DNA from: Hydrogenophaga sp.
GTDB lineage: Bacteria > Pseudomonadota > Gammaproteobacteria > Burkholderiales > Burkholderiaceae_C
Length of the DNA stretch: 39,157 nt
Assembly (NCBI GenBank): GCA_030653975.1
Contig: JAURYH010000056.1
Location: 1 to 39,157, forward strand
Reading direction: 5' to 3'
Both the position numbers and the translations under genes were made by a program. Positions 1 through 7,455 of the stretch are shown piece after piece; within the stretch, counting starts at the first letter, position 1, and each line of letters opens with the position of its first letter. The notes beneath the pieces were generated by a model. It did no database searches and had not been told where the DNA came from. It saw nothing but the letters and a program-made list of their open reading frames with translations.

Positions 1-370
1 CGTAGGTTTTGCGCAGATCGGTCACGCCCGCGTCGCTGTTGGTGGTGGCCCCTGCCGGGTAGAGCTTGGCGGCCACCACACCGGCGTCTTTGGCGCGGGC
101 AATTTCGTCGGGGGGCAGGTTGTCGGTCAGGTAGAGCGTCATCAGCGGCTCGAACTGCACACCTGCAGGCACAGCAGCCAGGATGCGTTCTTTGTACGCC
201 AGCGCCTGCTCGGCGGTGGTGACCGGGGGGCGCAGGTTGGGCATGATGATGGCGCGGCCGAACTGGGCGGCGGTGTGGGGCACCACAGTCTGCAGGGCCA
301 CCCCGTCGCGCACATGCAGGTGCCAGTCGTCGGGGCGGGTGATCGTGAGGGTTTGAGCAGGAGCGTTCAT
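1..370 (-). CDS. pyrC: Dihydroorotase (5' part; runs off the window)
   Basis: Dihydroorotase closes carbamoyl-aspartate to dihydroorotate in de novo pyrimidine synthesis, in the cytosol. The first 123 codons are present; the rest lies left of the window. The start is the ATG at 370, giving a protein beginning [20 protein letters not shown]. The zinc-binding His-x-His pair is seen at residues 17 and 19. A lysine at residue 102, in a KLYPAG context, matches the carboxylated metal-bridging lysine of the class II (E. coli-type) enzyme, and the following TTNSD is typical of that class. The gene lies 28 bp downstream of the LysR gene on the same strand, so read-through is possible, but no functional link is evident. 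Confidence 0.94.
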   Translation of the reverse strand, partial: MNAPAQTLTITRPDDWHLHVRDGVALQTVVPHTAAQFGRAIIMPNLRPPVTTAEQALAYKERILAAVPAGVQFEPLMTLYLTDNLPPDEIARAKDAGVVAAKLYPAGATTNSDAGVTDLRKTY

Positions 371-398
371 ACTCCGATTGTCTCAAATGGCCTGCCGC

Positions 399-1325
399 TC
401 AGGCCTTGGTTTGCGCGGCCAGGTGTTTTTCCAGATCGTTCCAGAACGCGTCCACCGAGCCCTTGGCCTTGCGGATGCCCGGTCGCTCGCGGTAGATGCG
501 GATGTCCAGCGCGGTGTCGAGTCCCTGCCCCGCGCTCACCAGGCGCTTGGCGCGCAGCTCGCGGCGCACGGCGCTGGCGGGCAGGAAGGCCACACCGTGT
601 CCTTCGAGCGCCATGGCCTTGAGGCCCTCGGCCATGTCGGTTTCGTAGATGCGGTCCAGGTGCACCGTCGCGGTGCTCTGCTTGAGCATCTGCTCCACGG
701 CGCGCCCCATGTAGGCGCCGGGCGCGTAGGCCAGGTAGGGCAGCGGATGCGCCACCGTGCCCGGCAGCGTGAACAGGGGTTCACCCTGTTCGTTGGGCTT
801 GACGAAGGGCGACAGCGTCTCTCGGCCCAGCGGCAGCATCTCGTAGCGCGCAGCGTCCAGCTGGATCGGCTGCGAGGTGTGGTGGTAGGCGATCAGCAGG
901 TCGCAGCTGCCTTCGACCAGGCGCATCACGGCGTCGTGCACATTGAGCGCGATCAGCCGGCTCTTGATCGGGCCGCAGCTCTCGCGCAGGCTGGAGAGCC
1001 AGGCCGGGAAGAAGGTGAAGGCCAGCGTGTGCGGCACGGCGAACTCGATCACGTCCTGCGCCGCGGCCGTGTGGGCCCTGAGCATGGCGCGCGTGCTCTG
1101 CAGCGCCTGCAGGGTTTCCAGCGCCTGCTCGTAGAGCGTCTGACCCGCGGGCGTGAGGCGGGTGGGATACGACGACCGGTCCACCAGGTCGGTGCCGGCC
1201 CAGGCTTCGAGCGACTGGATGCGGCGCGAAAACGCGGGCTGGGTCACATGCCGCAGCTGCGCCGAACGGCTGAAGCTGCGCGTTTCAGCCAGGCTCACAA
1301 AGTCTTCCAGCCACTTGGTTTCCAT
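399..1325 (-). CDS. LysR-family transcriptional regulator
   Basis: A 308-residue protein of normal LysR length. Residues 1-60 form the winged helix-turn-helix (LEDFVSLAETRSFSRSAQ, then VTQPAFSRRIQSLE). Residues about 90-300 are the periplasmic-binding-like effector domain. It is transcribed away from the acetyl-CoA hydrolase/transferase gene across a 106-bp gap that contains a perfect palindrome, the usual arrangement for a LysR protein controlling its divergent neighbour. That target is inferred from position only; the effector is unknown. The start at 1325 places the first helix normally (METKWLEDF). pyrC follows 28 bp downstream. Confidence 0.92.
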   Translation of the reverse strand: METKWLEDFVSLAETRSFSRSAQLRHVTQPAFSRRIQSLEAWAGTDLVDRSSYPTRLTPAGQTLYEQALETLQALQSTRAMLRAHTAAAQDVIEFAVPHTLAFTFFPAWLSSLRESCGPIKSRLIALNVHDAVMRLVEGSCDLLIAYHHTSQPIQLDAARYEMLPLGRETLSPFVKPNEQGEPLFTLPGTVAHPLPYLAYAPGAYMGRAVEQMLKQSTATVHLDRIYETDMAEGLKAMALEGHGVAFLPASAVRRELRAKRLVSAGQGLDTALDIRIYRERPGIRKAKGSVDAFWNDLEKHLAAQTKA

Positions 1326-1405
1326 GGCCGCGGATTATGCGCGCCGGTGAGTCCCGGTGCCTTGTCGTTTTGCGGTCATGGGCATCCGTTACGATAGCCA
1401 GCACC

Positions 1406-1419
1406 TAGGGTTAACCCTA
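1406..1419. promoter_or_regulatory. Perfect 14-bp palindrome, probable operator
   Basis: TAGGGTTAACCCTA is its own reverse complement and ends 12 bp before the ATG of the CoA-transferase gene at 1432, inside the LysR/CoA-transferase divergent gap. It is AT-richer than its surroundings. Its position would let a bound protein block or position initiation of the plus-strand gene. Which regulator binds is unknown; the adjacent LysR is only one candidate. Confidence 0.5.
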
Positions 1420-1431
1420 ATTCCTCATTCC

Positions 1432-2982
1432 ATGACACAAAACCCGCCCGATATCCATCCGTCCCGCATCGCCCATGCCGGCCTGCGCCAGAAAATCATG
1501 TCGGCCGAGGCCGCAGCGGCCCTCATCGAACACGGCGACCACGTCGGCATGAGCGGCTTCACCGGCGCCGGCTACCCGAAAGCCATTCCGCTGGCGCTGG
1601 CGCGGCACATCCAGGCGCACCACGACGCCGGCAAGGCATTCCGCATCGGCGTCTGGACCGGCGCCTCCACCGCACCCGAACTCGACGGCGCGCTCGCCAA
1701 GGTCGGCGGCATGGACATGCGCCTGCCCTACCAGTCCGACCCGACCTGCCGCGCGCGCATCAACGACGGCGAGATGGCCTACATCGACATCCACCTCTCG
1801 CACGTGGCGCAGTACGTGTGGTTCGGCTTCCTCGGCCAGCTCAACGTGGCGGTGATCGAGGTCGCGGGCATCCTGGAAGACGGTCGCCTGATCCCGGCCA
1901 CCTCGGTGGGCAACAACAAGACCTGGCTGGACCAGGCCGACAAGGTGATCCTGGAGGTCAACCACGGCCACAGCCTGGGTCTGGAAGGCATGCACGACGT
2001 CTACTACGGCACCGAACGCCCACCGCACCGCAAGCCGATCCCGATGACGCACGCGGGCGACCGCATCGGCGAGCCCTACCTGCGCTGCGACCCGGCCAAG
2101 GTGATCGCCATCGTCGAGACGAACCTGCCCGACCGCGACACGCGCTTCTCGGCGCCCGACGAGGCGTCGAAGCGCATCGCCGCCCACCTGATGGCCTTCC
2201 TGCAGGACGAAGTGAAACAGGGCCGCCTGCCGCCCGAACTGCTGCCGCTGCAATCGGGCGTGGGCAACATCGCCAACGCGGTGATGGAGAGCCTGAACGA
2301 GGGACCCTTCAACAACCTGCAGGGCTACACCGAGGTGCTGCAGGACGGCATGCTGGCGATGCTGAAGTCCGGCAAGATGGCCATGGCCTCGTCCACCGCG
2401 CTCTCGTTCTCGGCGCCCGTGATGGAAGAGTTCCTCGCCAACCTGGACTTCTACCGCGAGCGCATCGTGCTGCGGCCACAGGAAATCAGCAACCACCCCG
2501 AGGTGATCCGCCGCCTCGGCATCATCGCCATGAACGGCATGATCGAAGCCGACCTGTATGGCAACGTGAACTCCACCCACGTGATGGGCACCCGCATCAT
2601 GAACGGCATCGGCGGCTCGGGCGACTTCGCGCGCAACGCCTACCTCTCGGTGTTCATGACCCCGTCCACCGCCAAGGGCGGCAGCATCAGCTGCATCGTG
2701 CCCATGGTGAGCCACGTGGACCACACCGAACACGATGTGCAGATCATCGTGACCGAACAGGGCCTGGCCGACCTGCGTGGCCTGTCACCCCGCCAGCGCT
2801 CGCGCCGCATCATCGAACGCTGCGCCCACCCGGACTTCCAACCCGCGCTGCTCGACTACGTGGAGCGCAGTGAGGCCAACGCCCGCGCGGGGCATGGCGG
2901 CATGCACACGCCGCATTTGCTGGACGAGGCGCTGTCTTGGCACAACCGGTATGAGCAGACGGGGAAGATGCGGGCGGCTTGA
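1432..2982 (+). CDS. Acetyl-CoA hydrolase / succinate:acetate-type CoA-transferase
   Basis: A 516-residue member of the acetyl-CoA hydrolase/transferase family (Ach1p, AarC), which moves CoA between acyl-CoAs and free acids such as acetate, propionate or succinate in the cytosol. Seen in the sequence: an N-terminal GMSGFTGAGYPKAIPLAL segment, the QSGVGNIANAV motif, the catalytic-glutamate motif YTEVLQD with Glu301, and the C-terminal glycine loop GIGGSGDFARNAYLS. The frame stays open upstream to an ATG at 1357, but that extension would run through the palindrome. The ATG at 1432 gives the family-typical N-terminus, so I chose it, although no strong Shine-Dalgarno is visible. Monocistronic, convergent with the ABC exporter. 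Substrate preference cannot be read from sequence. Confidence 0.93.
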   Translation: MTQNPPDIHPSRIAHAGLRQKIMSAEAAAALIEHGDHVGMSGFTGAGYPKAIPLALARHIQAHHDAGKAFRIGVWTGASTAPELDGALAKVGGMDMRLPYQSDPTCRARINDGEMAYIDIHLSHVAQYVWFGFLGQLNVAVIEVAGILEDGRLIPATSVGNNKTWLDQADKVILEVNHGHSLGLEGMHDVYYGTERPPHRKPIPMTHAGDRIGEPYLRCDPAKVIAIVETNLPDRDTRFSAPDEASKRIAAHLMAFLQDEVKQGRLPPELLPLQSGVGNIANAVMESLNEGPFNNLQGYTEVLQDGMLAMLKSGKMAMASSTALSFSAPVMEEFLANLDFYRERIVLRPQEISNHPEVIRRLGIIAMNGMIEADLYGNVNSTHVMGTRIMNGIGGSGDFARNAYLSVFMTPSTAKGGSISCIVPMVSHVDHTEHDVQIIVTEQGLADLRGLSPRQRSRRIIERCAHPDFQPALLDYVERSEANARAGHGGMHTPHLLDEALSWHNRYEQTGKMRAA

Positions 2983-2988
2983 GCAGCA

Positions 2989-3027
2989 CCCTCACCCCAA
3001 ACCTCTCCCGCGAGCGGGAGAGGGAGA
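2989..3027. repeat. REP-like hairpin repeat (CCCTCACCCC family), likely bidirectional terminator
   Basis: CCCTCACCCC is followed by a perfect 10-bp stem, CCTCTCCCGC (3002-3011) and GCGGGAGAGG (3014-3023). It sits in the 51-bp gap between the convergent CoA-transferase and ABC exporter genes, where a shared transcription stop is expected. A second copy of the same family lies at 7039-7074. Similar extragenic repeats beginning CCCTCACCCC with a CTCTCCC/GGGAGAG stem are widespread in Proteobacteria. Confidence 0.75.
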
Positions 3028-3033
3028 AAGATG

Positions 3034-4893
3034 TCAATCCGTCCCGGACTGCTGCAGCGCCCACATCCCCGCATACACCCCACCGCGCGAAACCAGATCA
3101 GCATGCGTCCCCCGTTCAACGATCTCACCGTTGACCAGCACCAGAATCTCATGCGCATCCACAACAGTAGACAACCGGTGCGCAATCACCAGTGAAGTCT
3201 TGTTGCGCGCCGCACTCTTCAACTCCGCCTGGATCGCCCGCTCATTCGCCGAATCCAGGGCCGAAGTCGCCTCGTCAAAGATCACGATGGGCGGGTTCTT
3301 CAGCAGCGTGCGCGCAATCGCCACCCGCTGCTTCTCGCCACCCGACAGCTTCAGGCCGCGCTCGCCCACGGTGGTGGCATAACCCAGCGGCAGCTTCTGG
3401 ATGAAGCTGTGGATGTGCGCCGCCTGCGCAGCGGCGACCGCGGCCTCGTGCCCGGCCTCGGGCCGGCCGTAGAGGATGTTGTATTCGATGGTGTCGTTGA
3501 ACAGCACCGTGTCCTGCGGCACGATGCCGATGGACTGGCGCACGCTGGACTGCGTGACTCTTCGGATGTCCTGGCCATTGATGAAGATGCGCCCTCCGCC
3601 GTGCGGTCCGGTGTCGTCGTGGTTGCTCACATCGTAAAAACGGTAGAGCAGGCGAGCCAGCGTCGACTTGCCCGAACCGGAAGGTCCGACCACCGCCACC
3701 GTCTTGCCGGCCGGGATCTGAAAGCTGATGCCGTGCAGGATCTCGCGCGCCGGTTCGTAGGAGAAGCGCACGTTCTCGAACTTCACCGCCGGCGGGCCGT
3801 CAAGCACCAGGTCCTGCGCGCCCGGCTGGTCGGCGATTTCGCGTTCTTTTTCCAGCAGCACGAACATCTTGTCCAGGTCGGTCAGGCTCTGCTTGATCTC
3901 GCGGTAGAGCACGCCCAGGAAACCCAGCGGGATGTAGAGCTGGATCATGAAGGCGTTGACCATCACCAGGTCGCCCAGCGTCATGCGACCCTCGGCCACG
4001 CCCTGGGTCGCTCGCCAGAGCATCAGCACCAGCGCCACCGCGATCACCACCTGCTGGCCCGCGTTGAGCAGCGAGAGCGTGGTCTGGCTCTTGATGCGGG
4101 CGCGGCGCAGCTTCTCCAGCGCTTCGTCGTAGCGCCGCGCTTCAAACTGCTCGTTGTTGAAGTATTTGACGGTCTCGTAGTTCAGCAACGAGTCGATGGC
4201 CCGCGTCTGGCTCACCGATTCCAGCTCGTTCATCTCGCGCCGGAACTTGGTGCGCCACTCGGTCACGGTCACCGTGAAGGTGATGTACAGCACCAGCGCC
4301 ACCAGCGTGATCCACACATAACCCATGTCGAACTTGGTGCCCAGCAGGGTGAGCACCATGATCACTTCGATCAGGGTGGGAAAGATGCTGTAGAGCGAAT
4401 ACGAGATCAGCGACTGCACGCCGCGCGTGCCGCGTTCGATGTCGCGCGTCATGCCGCCGGTCTGGCGCTCCAGGTGGAAGCGCAGGCTGAGCGCGTGCAG
4501 GTGGCCGAACACCTGCAGCGCGATGCTGCGCGTGGCGCCTTCGGTGGCCTTGGCAAACACGAGTTCGCGCAGCTCGGTGAACACGGTGGTGGACAGGCGC
4601 AGCAGCCCATAGGCCACGATCAGTCCCAGCGGCACCACCAGCAGCGCCTGCACGCTGCCGGGCTGGATCGTCATCGCATCCACCAGCTCCTTGAGCAGCA
4701 GCGGCACGCCGACGTTGGCCATCTTGGCCGCCACCATGAAGGCCAGCGCAAAGCCCACACGCCACTTGTACTGCCACAGGTAGGGCAACAGGCGCGAGAG
4801 CGTGGCCCAGTCGGAGCGGCGCTGCGCCGCCGCGTCCCCGGGGGTGGGGGTCGCCGGCAGGGGCATGGAAACACGGGATGAATGGGAGCGCAT
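3034..4893 (-). CDS. Atm1/HMT1-type ABC exporter (fused permease and ATPase)
   Basis: A 619-residue half-transporter with an N-terminal six-helix exporter domain (about residues 30-330) and a C-terminal ATPase. The ATPase shows Walker A (GPSGSGKST, about residue 400), the signature LSGGEKQRVAIARTL and Walker B (IVIFDEATSALD, about 537). The segments LNYETVKYFNNEQFEARRYDEAL and HLERQTGGMTRDIERGTRG are characteristic of the Atm1/ABCB7/HMT1 subfamily, whose members export glutathione-linked sulfur or metal compounds across the inner membrane. ATGs at 4893 and 4866 are both possible; I took 4893 but the first residues are low-complexity. It is divergent from yciA by only 41 bp. Substrate is inferred from family. 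Confidence 0.93.
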   Translation of the reverse strand: MRSHSSRVSMPLPATPTPGDAAAQRRSDWATLSRLLPYLWQYKWRVGFALAFMVAAKMANVGVPLLLKELVDAMTIQPGSVQALLVVPLGLIVAYGLLRLSTTVFTELRELVFAKATEGATRSIALQVFGHLHALSLRFHLERQTGGMTRDIERGTRGVQSLISYSLYSIFPTLIEVIMVLTLLGTKFDMGYVWITLVALVLYITFTVTVTEWRTKFRREMNELESVSQTRAIDSLLNYETVKYFNNEQFEARRYDEALEKLRRARIKSQTTLSLLNAGQQVVIAVALVLMLWRATQGVAEGRMTLGDLVMVNAFMIQLYIPLGFLGVLYREIKQSLTDLDKMFVLLEKEREIADQPGAQDLVLDGPPAVKFENVRFSYEPAREILHGISFQIPAGKTVAVVGPSGSGKSTLARLLYRFYDVSNHDDTGPHGGGRIFINGQDIRRVTQSSVRQSIGIVPQDTVLFNDTIEYNILYGRPEAGHEAAVAAAQAAHIHSFIQKLPLGYATTVGERGLKLSGGEKQRVAIARTLLKNPPIVIFDEATSALDSANERAIQAELKSAARNKTSLVIAHRLSTVVDAHEILVLVNGEIVERGTHADLVSRGGVYAGMWALQQSGTD

Positions 4894-4934
4894 GCGGGAC
4901 AATGGGGCAAATAGTTGATTCAGAGATTGTGCCC

Positions 4935-5375
4935 ATGTCCACCGAAACAAGCCCCCGCCCACAAACCACCCTGCCCCAGGACCGCGAACTGGTGCTCAAG
5001 GTCATTCCCATGCCGGCCGACACCAACGGCAACGGCGACATCTTCGGCGGCTGGGTCATGGCCCAGGTCGATCTGGCGGGCTCGGTGCTGCCGGCGCGCT
5101 ATGTTCGCGGGCGCATGGCCACGGTGGCGGTGAACCAGTTCATTTTCAAGCAGCCGGTCCGCGTGGGCGACATCCTGAGCTTCTTCTCGCACGTCACGCG
5201 CGTGGGCAACACCTCCATCACGGTGCAGGTCGAGGTGTTCGCCGAACGCTTCTCGGCCCAGGGGCAGTACGTGAAAGTGACCGAAGCCAGCCTGACCTAT
5301 GTGGCGATCGACATGGAAGGCAAACCACGGCCGATTCCGAAGGACGGGCTGAACATTCCGGGTCTGGCGGGCTGA
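4935..5375 (+). CDS. yciA: YciA-type acyl-CoA thioesterase
   Basis: A 146-residue single hot-dog-fold protein, close to the usual 130-150 of YciA. It hydrolyses short- to long-chain acyl-CoAs to free acids and CoA, which can relieve CoA sequestration. The active-site segment is NGNGDIFGGWVMAQVDLAG, with the catalytic Asp, followed by VAVNQFIFKQPVRVGDILSF, both diagnostic of the family. The start at 4935 gives MSTETSPRPQ; an in-frame ATG at 4878 would overlap the divergent ABC gene and was not chosen. The end is 6 bp from the convergent amidotransferase gene. Confidence 0.92.
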   Translation: MSTETSPRPQTTLPQDRELVLKVIPMPADTNGNGDIFGGWVMAQVDLAGSVLPARYVRGRMATVAVNQFIFKQPVRVGDILSFFSHVTRVGNTSITVQVEVFAERFSAQGQYVKVTEASLTYVAIDMEGKPRPIPKDGLNIPGLAG

Positions 5376-5381
5376 ATCCGG

Positions 5382-6125
5382 TCAACGGGTCCAGCGCGAA
5401 CGCCAGGTTTCGTAAATGCGCCGGGCCAGAGTTTCGCTGCCGTTCTGGTGCCGCTCGGTTCGATCCGCGATGACCTGGGGCCCTTGCACGGTGTCCGGGT
5501 GCCGCAGGACCAGCGTCGGGTACGTCGCACCCGGGTGCGCCATCCAGTCGCTGATCTTCTGCGGCGTGATCTCGATGTGGAACTGCATCGCGAGGTGCTG
5601 CCGCAGGGCAAAGGCCTGGTGGGCACAGGCCGGTGAACCGGCGAGCAATTCGGCACCGGGCGGCAGTTCGACGAAGCTGTCGTGGTGCCACTGGTAGACC
5701 GTGGCTTCGGCTGCGTCACCGAACCAGGCGCGTGCGGTCTCGCTGCCGTTGTGGCGGATCGGCAGCCAGCCGATTTCGGGCTGAGTCAGCGTCTCAACGC
5801 GTCCACCGAAGGCGCGCGCCATCAGCTGACCGCCGAGGCAATGCCCGATGACGGGAATGCCCAGTGCGTCGGCTTCACGGATCAGCGCTTCGGCCTGCCG
5901 CAGCGAGGGGCGATCGTCGTTGGCGCTCCAGGCGCCGCCCAGCACGGCCAGCCCCTTGAAGCCCGCCACCGACGCGGGGTAGGCGTCGCCGGCTTCGGTG
6001 CACAGCACCTGCCAGCGCAGGCCTTGTTCGTCGAGCCACTGCCCCAGGTAGCCCGGGCCGTCTTCGTTCAGGTGCTGCAACACCAGCACGTCGGCGTTGT
6101 CGTTGTCGTTCGAACTTGATTGCAT
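5382..6125 (-). CDS. Class I glutamine amidotransferase-like protein (GMP-synthase-like GATase)
   Basis: A 247-residue stand-alone class I amidotransferase domain. The nucleophile elbow is GHCLGGQ with Cys96, and His183 and Glu185 lie in FHIEITP, so a complete Cys-His-Glu triad is present. VYQWHHDSF is typical of the stand-alone YfeJ/GMP-synthase-like group. Such proteins release or transfer ammonia from glutamine or gamma-glutamyl compounds; no partner synthetase is adjacent, so the acceptor is unknown. The frame is open further upstream, but that stretch reads as arginine-rich shadow sequence. The ATG at 6125 (MQSSSNDNDNADVLVLQH) matches the domain start. Convergent with yciA. Confidence 0.88.
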   Translation of the reverse strand: MQSSSNDNDNADVLVLQHLNEDGPGYLGQWLDEQGLRWQVLCTEAGDAYPASVAGFKGLAVLGGAWSANDDRPSLRQAEALIREADALGIPVIGHCLGGQLMARAFGGRVETLTQPEIGWLPIRHNGSETARAWFGDAAEATVYQWHHDSFVELPPGAELLAGSPACAHQAFALRQHLAMQFHIEITPQKISDWMAHPGATYPTLVLRHPDTVQGPQVIADRTERHQNGSETLARRIYETWRSRWTR

Positions 6126-6207
6126 GACCCAGATGATGGGCTGGCGAGCACCCGCCTGGGGAACCAATCGGGCACGGATGGCGGGAGCCGCCACCGCACC
6201 AGGACGG

Positions 6208-7008
6208 TCAGAACTTGCCGTGGCGGCCCTGCCCTTGCGCGAAGCGCGTGGCCCCTTCCAGCGCGTCGGGGATGCGCGCCTTGCCGCGTTGCCATTCCTG
6301 TCGCAGGGCATCGCCCAGCGGCAGGTCCCACTGGGCGAAAGCGCTCTCGCGGTCGGCGCGCATCGTGGCCTGCGGGAAGGCCGCCAGATGTTGTGCGACT
6401 GCGATCGCCGCTGCGCGCGCCGTGCCGGTGGGCACCACGCGGTTGGCCAGGCCGATCCGCAGCGCTTCGGCCGCTTCGACCTGTCGGCCGGTGAGGATCA
6501 GGTCCATGGCGTGGCCCATGCCGATCAGGCGCGGCAGGCGCACCGTGCCACCGTCAATCAGCGGCACGCCAAAGCGCCGGCAATAGACGCCAAAGTAGGC
6601 GTCTTCTTCCATCATGCGCAGGTCGCACCAGAGCGCGAGCTCCATGCCGCCGGCCACGGCCGCGCCACTCACCGCGGCGATCACCGGCTTGGAGAGCCGC
6701 AGGCGCGACGGGCCCATGGGGCCCAGGGCGCGCGGGTCGTTGGCATCGAAATCCAGCTGGTCCAGCCCGCCGGACCCGCCCGATGCGGCCAGCCGAGCGC
6801 CGTATTGCAGGTCCCAGCCGGCGCAGAAGTGGCCGTTGGCACCGTGGAACACCGCGACCTTGGCGTCGGGATCGTCTTCAAAGGCCAGGAAGGCCGCGTG
6901 CAGGGCCTGGGCGGTGGCGCTGTCGACGGCGTTGCGCACCTCGGGGCGGCTCAGGGTGACGACCCAGATGTCGCCCTGGTTTTCGGTGGTGACGGCGGAG
7001 TGGGGCAT
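6208..7008 (-). CDS. Crotonase-family protein (enoyl-CoA hydratase-like)
   Basis: A 266-residue crotonase-fold protein, normal in length. It has the CoA/oxyanion segment NGHFCAGWDL (residues 59-67) and GAAVAGGMELALWCDL with Glu123 at the first hydratase glutamate. At the second glutamate position, usually in a PE pair, it carries Cys143 within FGVYCRRFGVPLIDGG. The RRFGVPLIDGGTVRLPRLIG signature recurs in a crotonase subgroup of unknown exact reaction, so hydration is not assured. It follows the AtuA-like pair on the same strand after a 33-bp gap holding part of a REP-like repeat, and is probably co-transcribed with it. An acyl-CoA role is inferred from fold and context. Confidence 0.9.
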   Translation of the reverse strand: MPHSAVTTENQGDIWVVTLSRPEVRNAVDSATAQALHAAFLAFEDDPDAKVAVFHGANGHFCAGWDLQYGARLAASGGSGGLDQLDFDANDPRALGPMGPSRLRLSKPVIAAVSGAAVAGGMELALWCDLRMMEEDAYFGVYCRRFGVPLIDGGTVRLPRLIGMGHAMDLILTGRQVEAAEALRIGLANRVVPTGTARAAAIAVAQHLAAFPQATMRADRESAFAQWDLPLGDALRQEWQRGKARIPDALEGATRFAQGQGRHGKF

Positions 7009-7038
7009 GTCATCCTTTCCATAGGGTTGGCGGGCGGG

Positions 7039-7074
7039 CCCTCACCCCTGCCCTCTCCCAGAGGGAAAGGGAGC
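7039..7074. repeat. REP-like hairpin repeat, second copy, overlapping a gene end
   Basis: CCCTCACCCC followed by the imperfect 9-bp stem CCCTCTCCC (7051-7059) and GGGAAAGGG (7063-7071) with a 3-base loop. It is the same family and orientation as the copy at 2989-3027. The stop codon and the last nine or so codons of the small AtuA-like protein lie inside it, so the repeat has been absorbed into coding sequence. It may attenuate transcription between that gene and the crotonase gene. Confidence 0.7.
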
Positions 7075-7455
7075 AGCATCGCCCCACCAGCCCACGCGCG
7101 GCGTGCTCAAGGCTTCTTCCAGCTCGGCCTCCGTCACCTCGATCTCCAGCCGCAGCAGCGCGCCGGCCATGGCCTTGCCGAGGTTGTCCAGCCGCAGGTT
7201 GCGCGCGCCGCCGCCCTGCAGCGCGCCGCGCAGCACGAACTTCAGCGCCAGGATGTGGGGCAGCGACCAGGCGTCCACCTCGCCGGGCAGCCAGGGCGCG
7301 AAATGGGCCTGCACGCGAGCAGCCGTGACTTCGCGTTCCAGCAAGCGGTAACCGGGCAGGTTCCAGGCGAAGAGACCGAAGTCCACCCAGTCGGCCTTGT
7401 CACCGCTGCGCGCGTGGGCGATGCGGACCAGGGGAATGCGCACCGTATGGCTCAT
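7042..7455 (-). CDS. AtuA-like small domain protein (partner of DUF1446)
   Basis: A 137-residue protein matching the C-terminal ferredoxin-fold-like domain that in many AtuA/DUF1446 proteins is fused to the large domain. Visible family features are the start VRIPLVRIAHARSGDKADWVDFGLFAW and the segment LPHILALKFVLRGALQGGGARNLRLDNLGK. Here it is a separate gene whose ATG overlaps the stop of the large-domain gene (ATGA), implying translational coupling and probably a complex. The last residues (APFPSGRGQG) come from a REP-like repeat. AtuA is required for acyclic terpene use in Pseudomonas, but its chemistry is not established, so I assign no reaction. Confidence 0.85.
   Translation of the reverse strand: MSHTVRIPLVRIAHARSGDKADWVDFGLFAWNLPGYRLLEREVTAARVQAHFAPWLPGEVDAWSLPHILALKFVLRGALQGGGARNLRLDNLGKAMAGALLRLEIEVTEAELEEALSTPRVGWWGDAAPFPSGRGQG

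Noticed and set aside
1357..1431. 25-residue N-terminal extension of the CoA-transferase
   Set aside because: It would encode the palindrome region and has no counterpart in the family; ATG 1432 gives the normal N-terminus.
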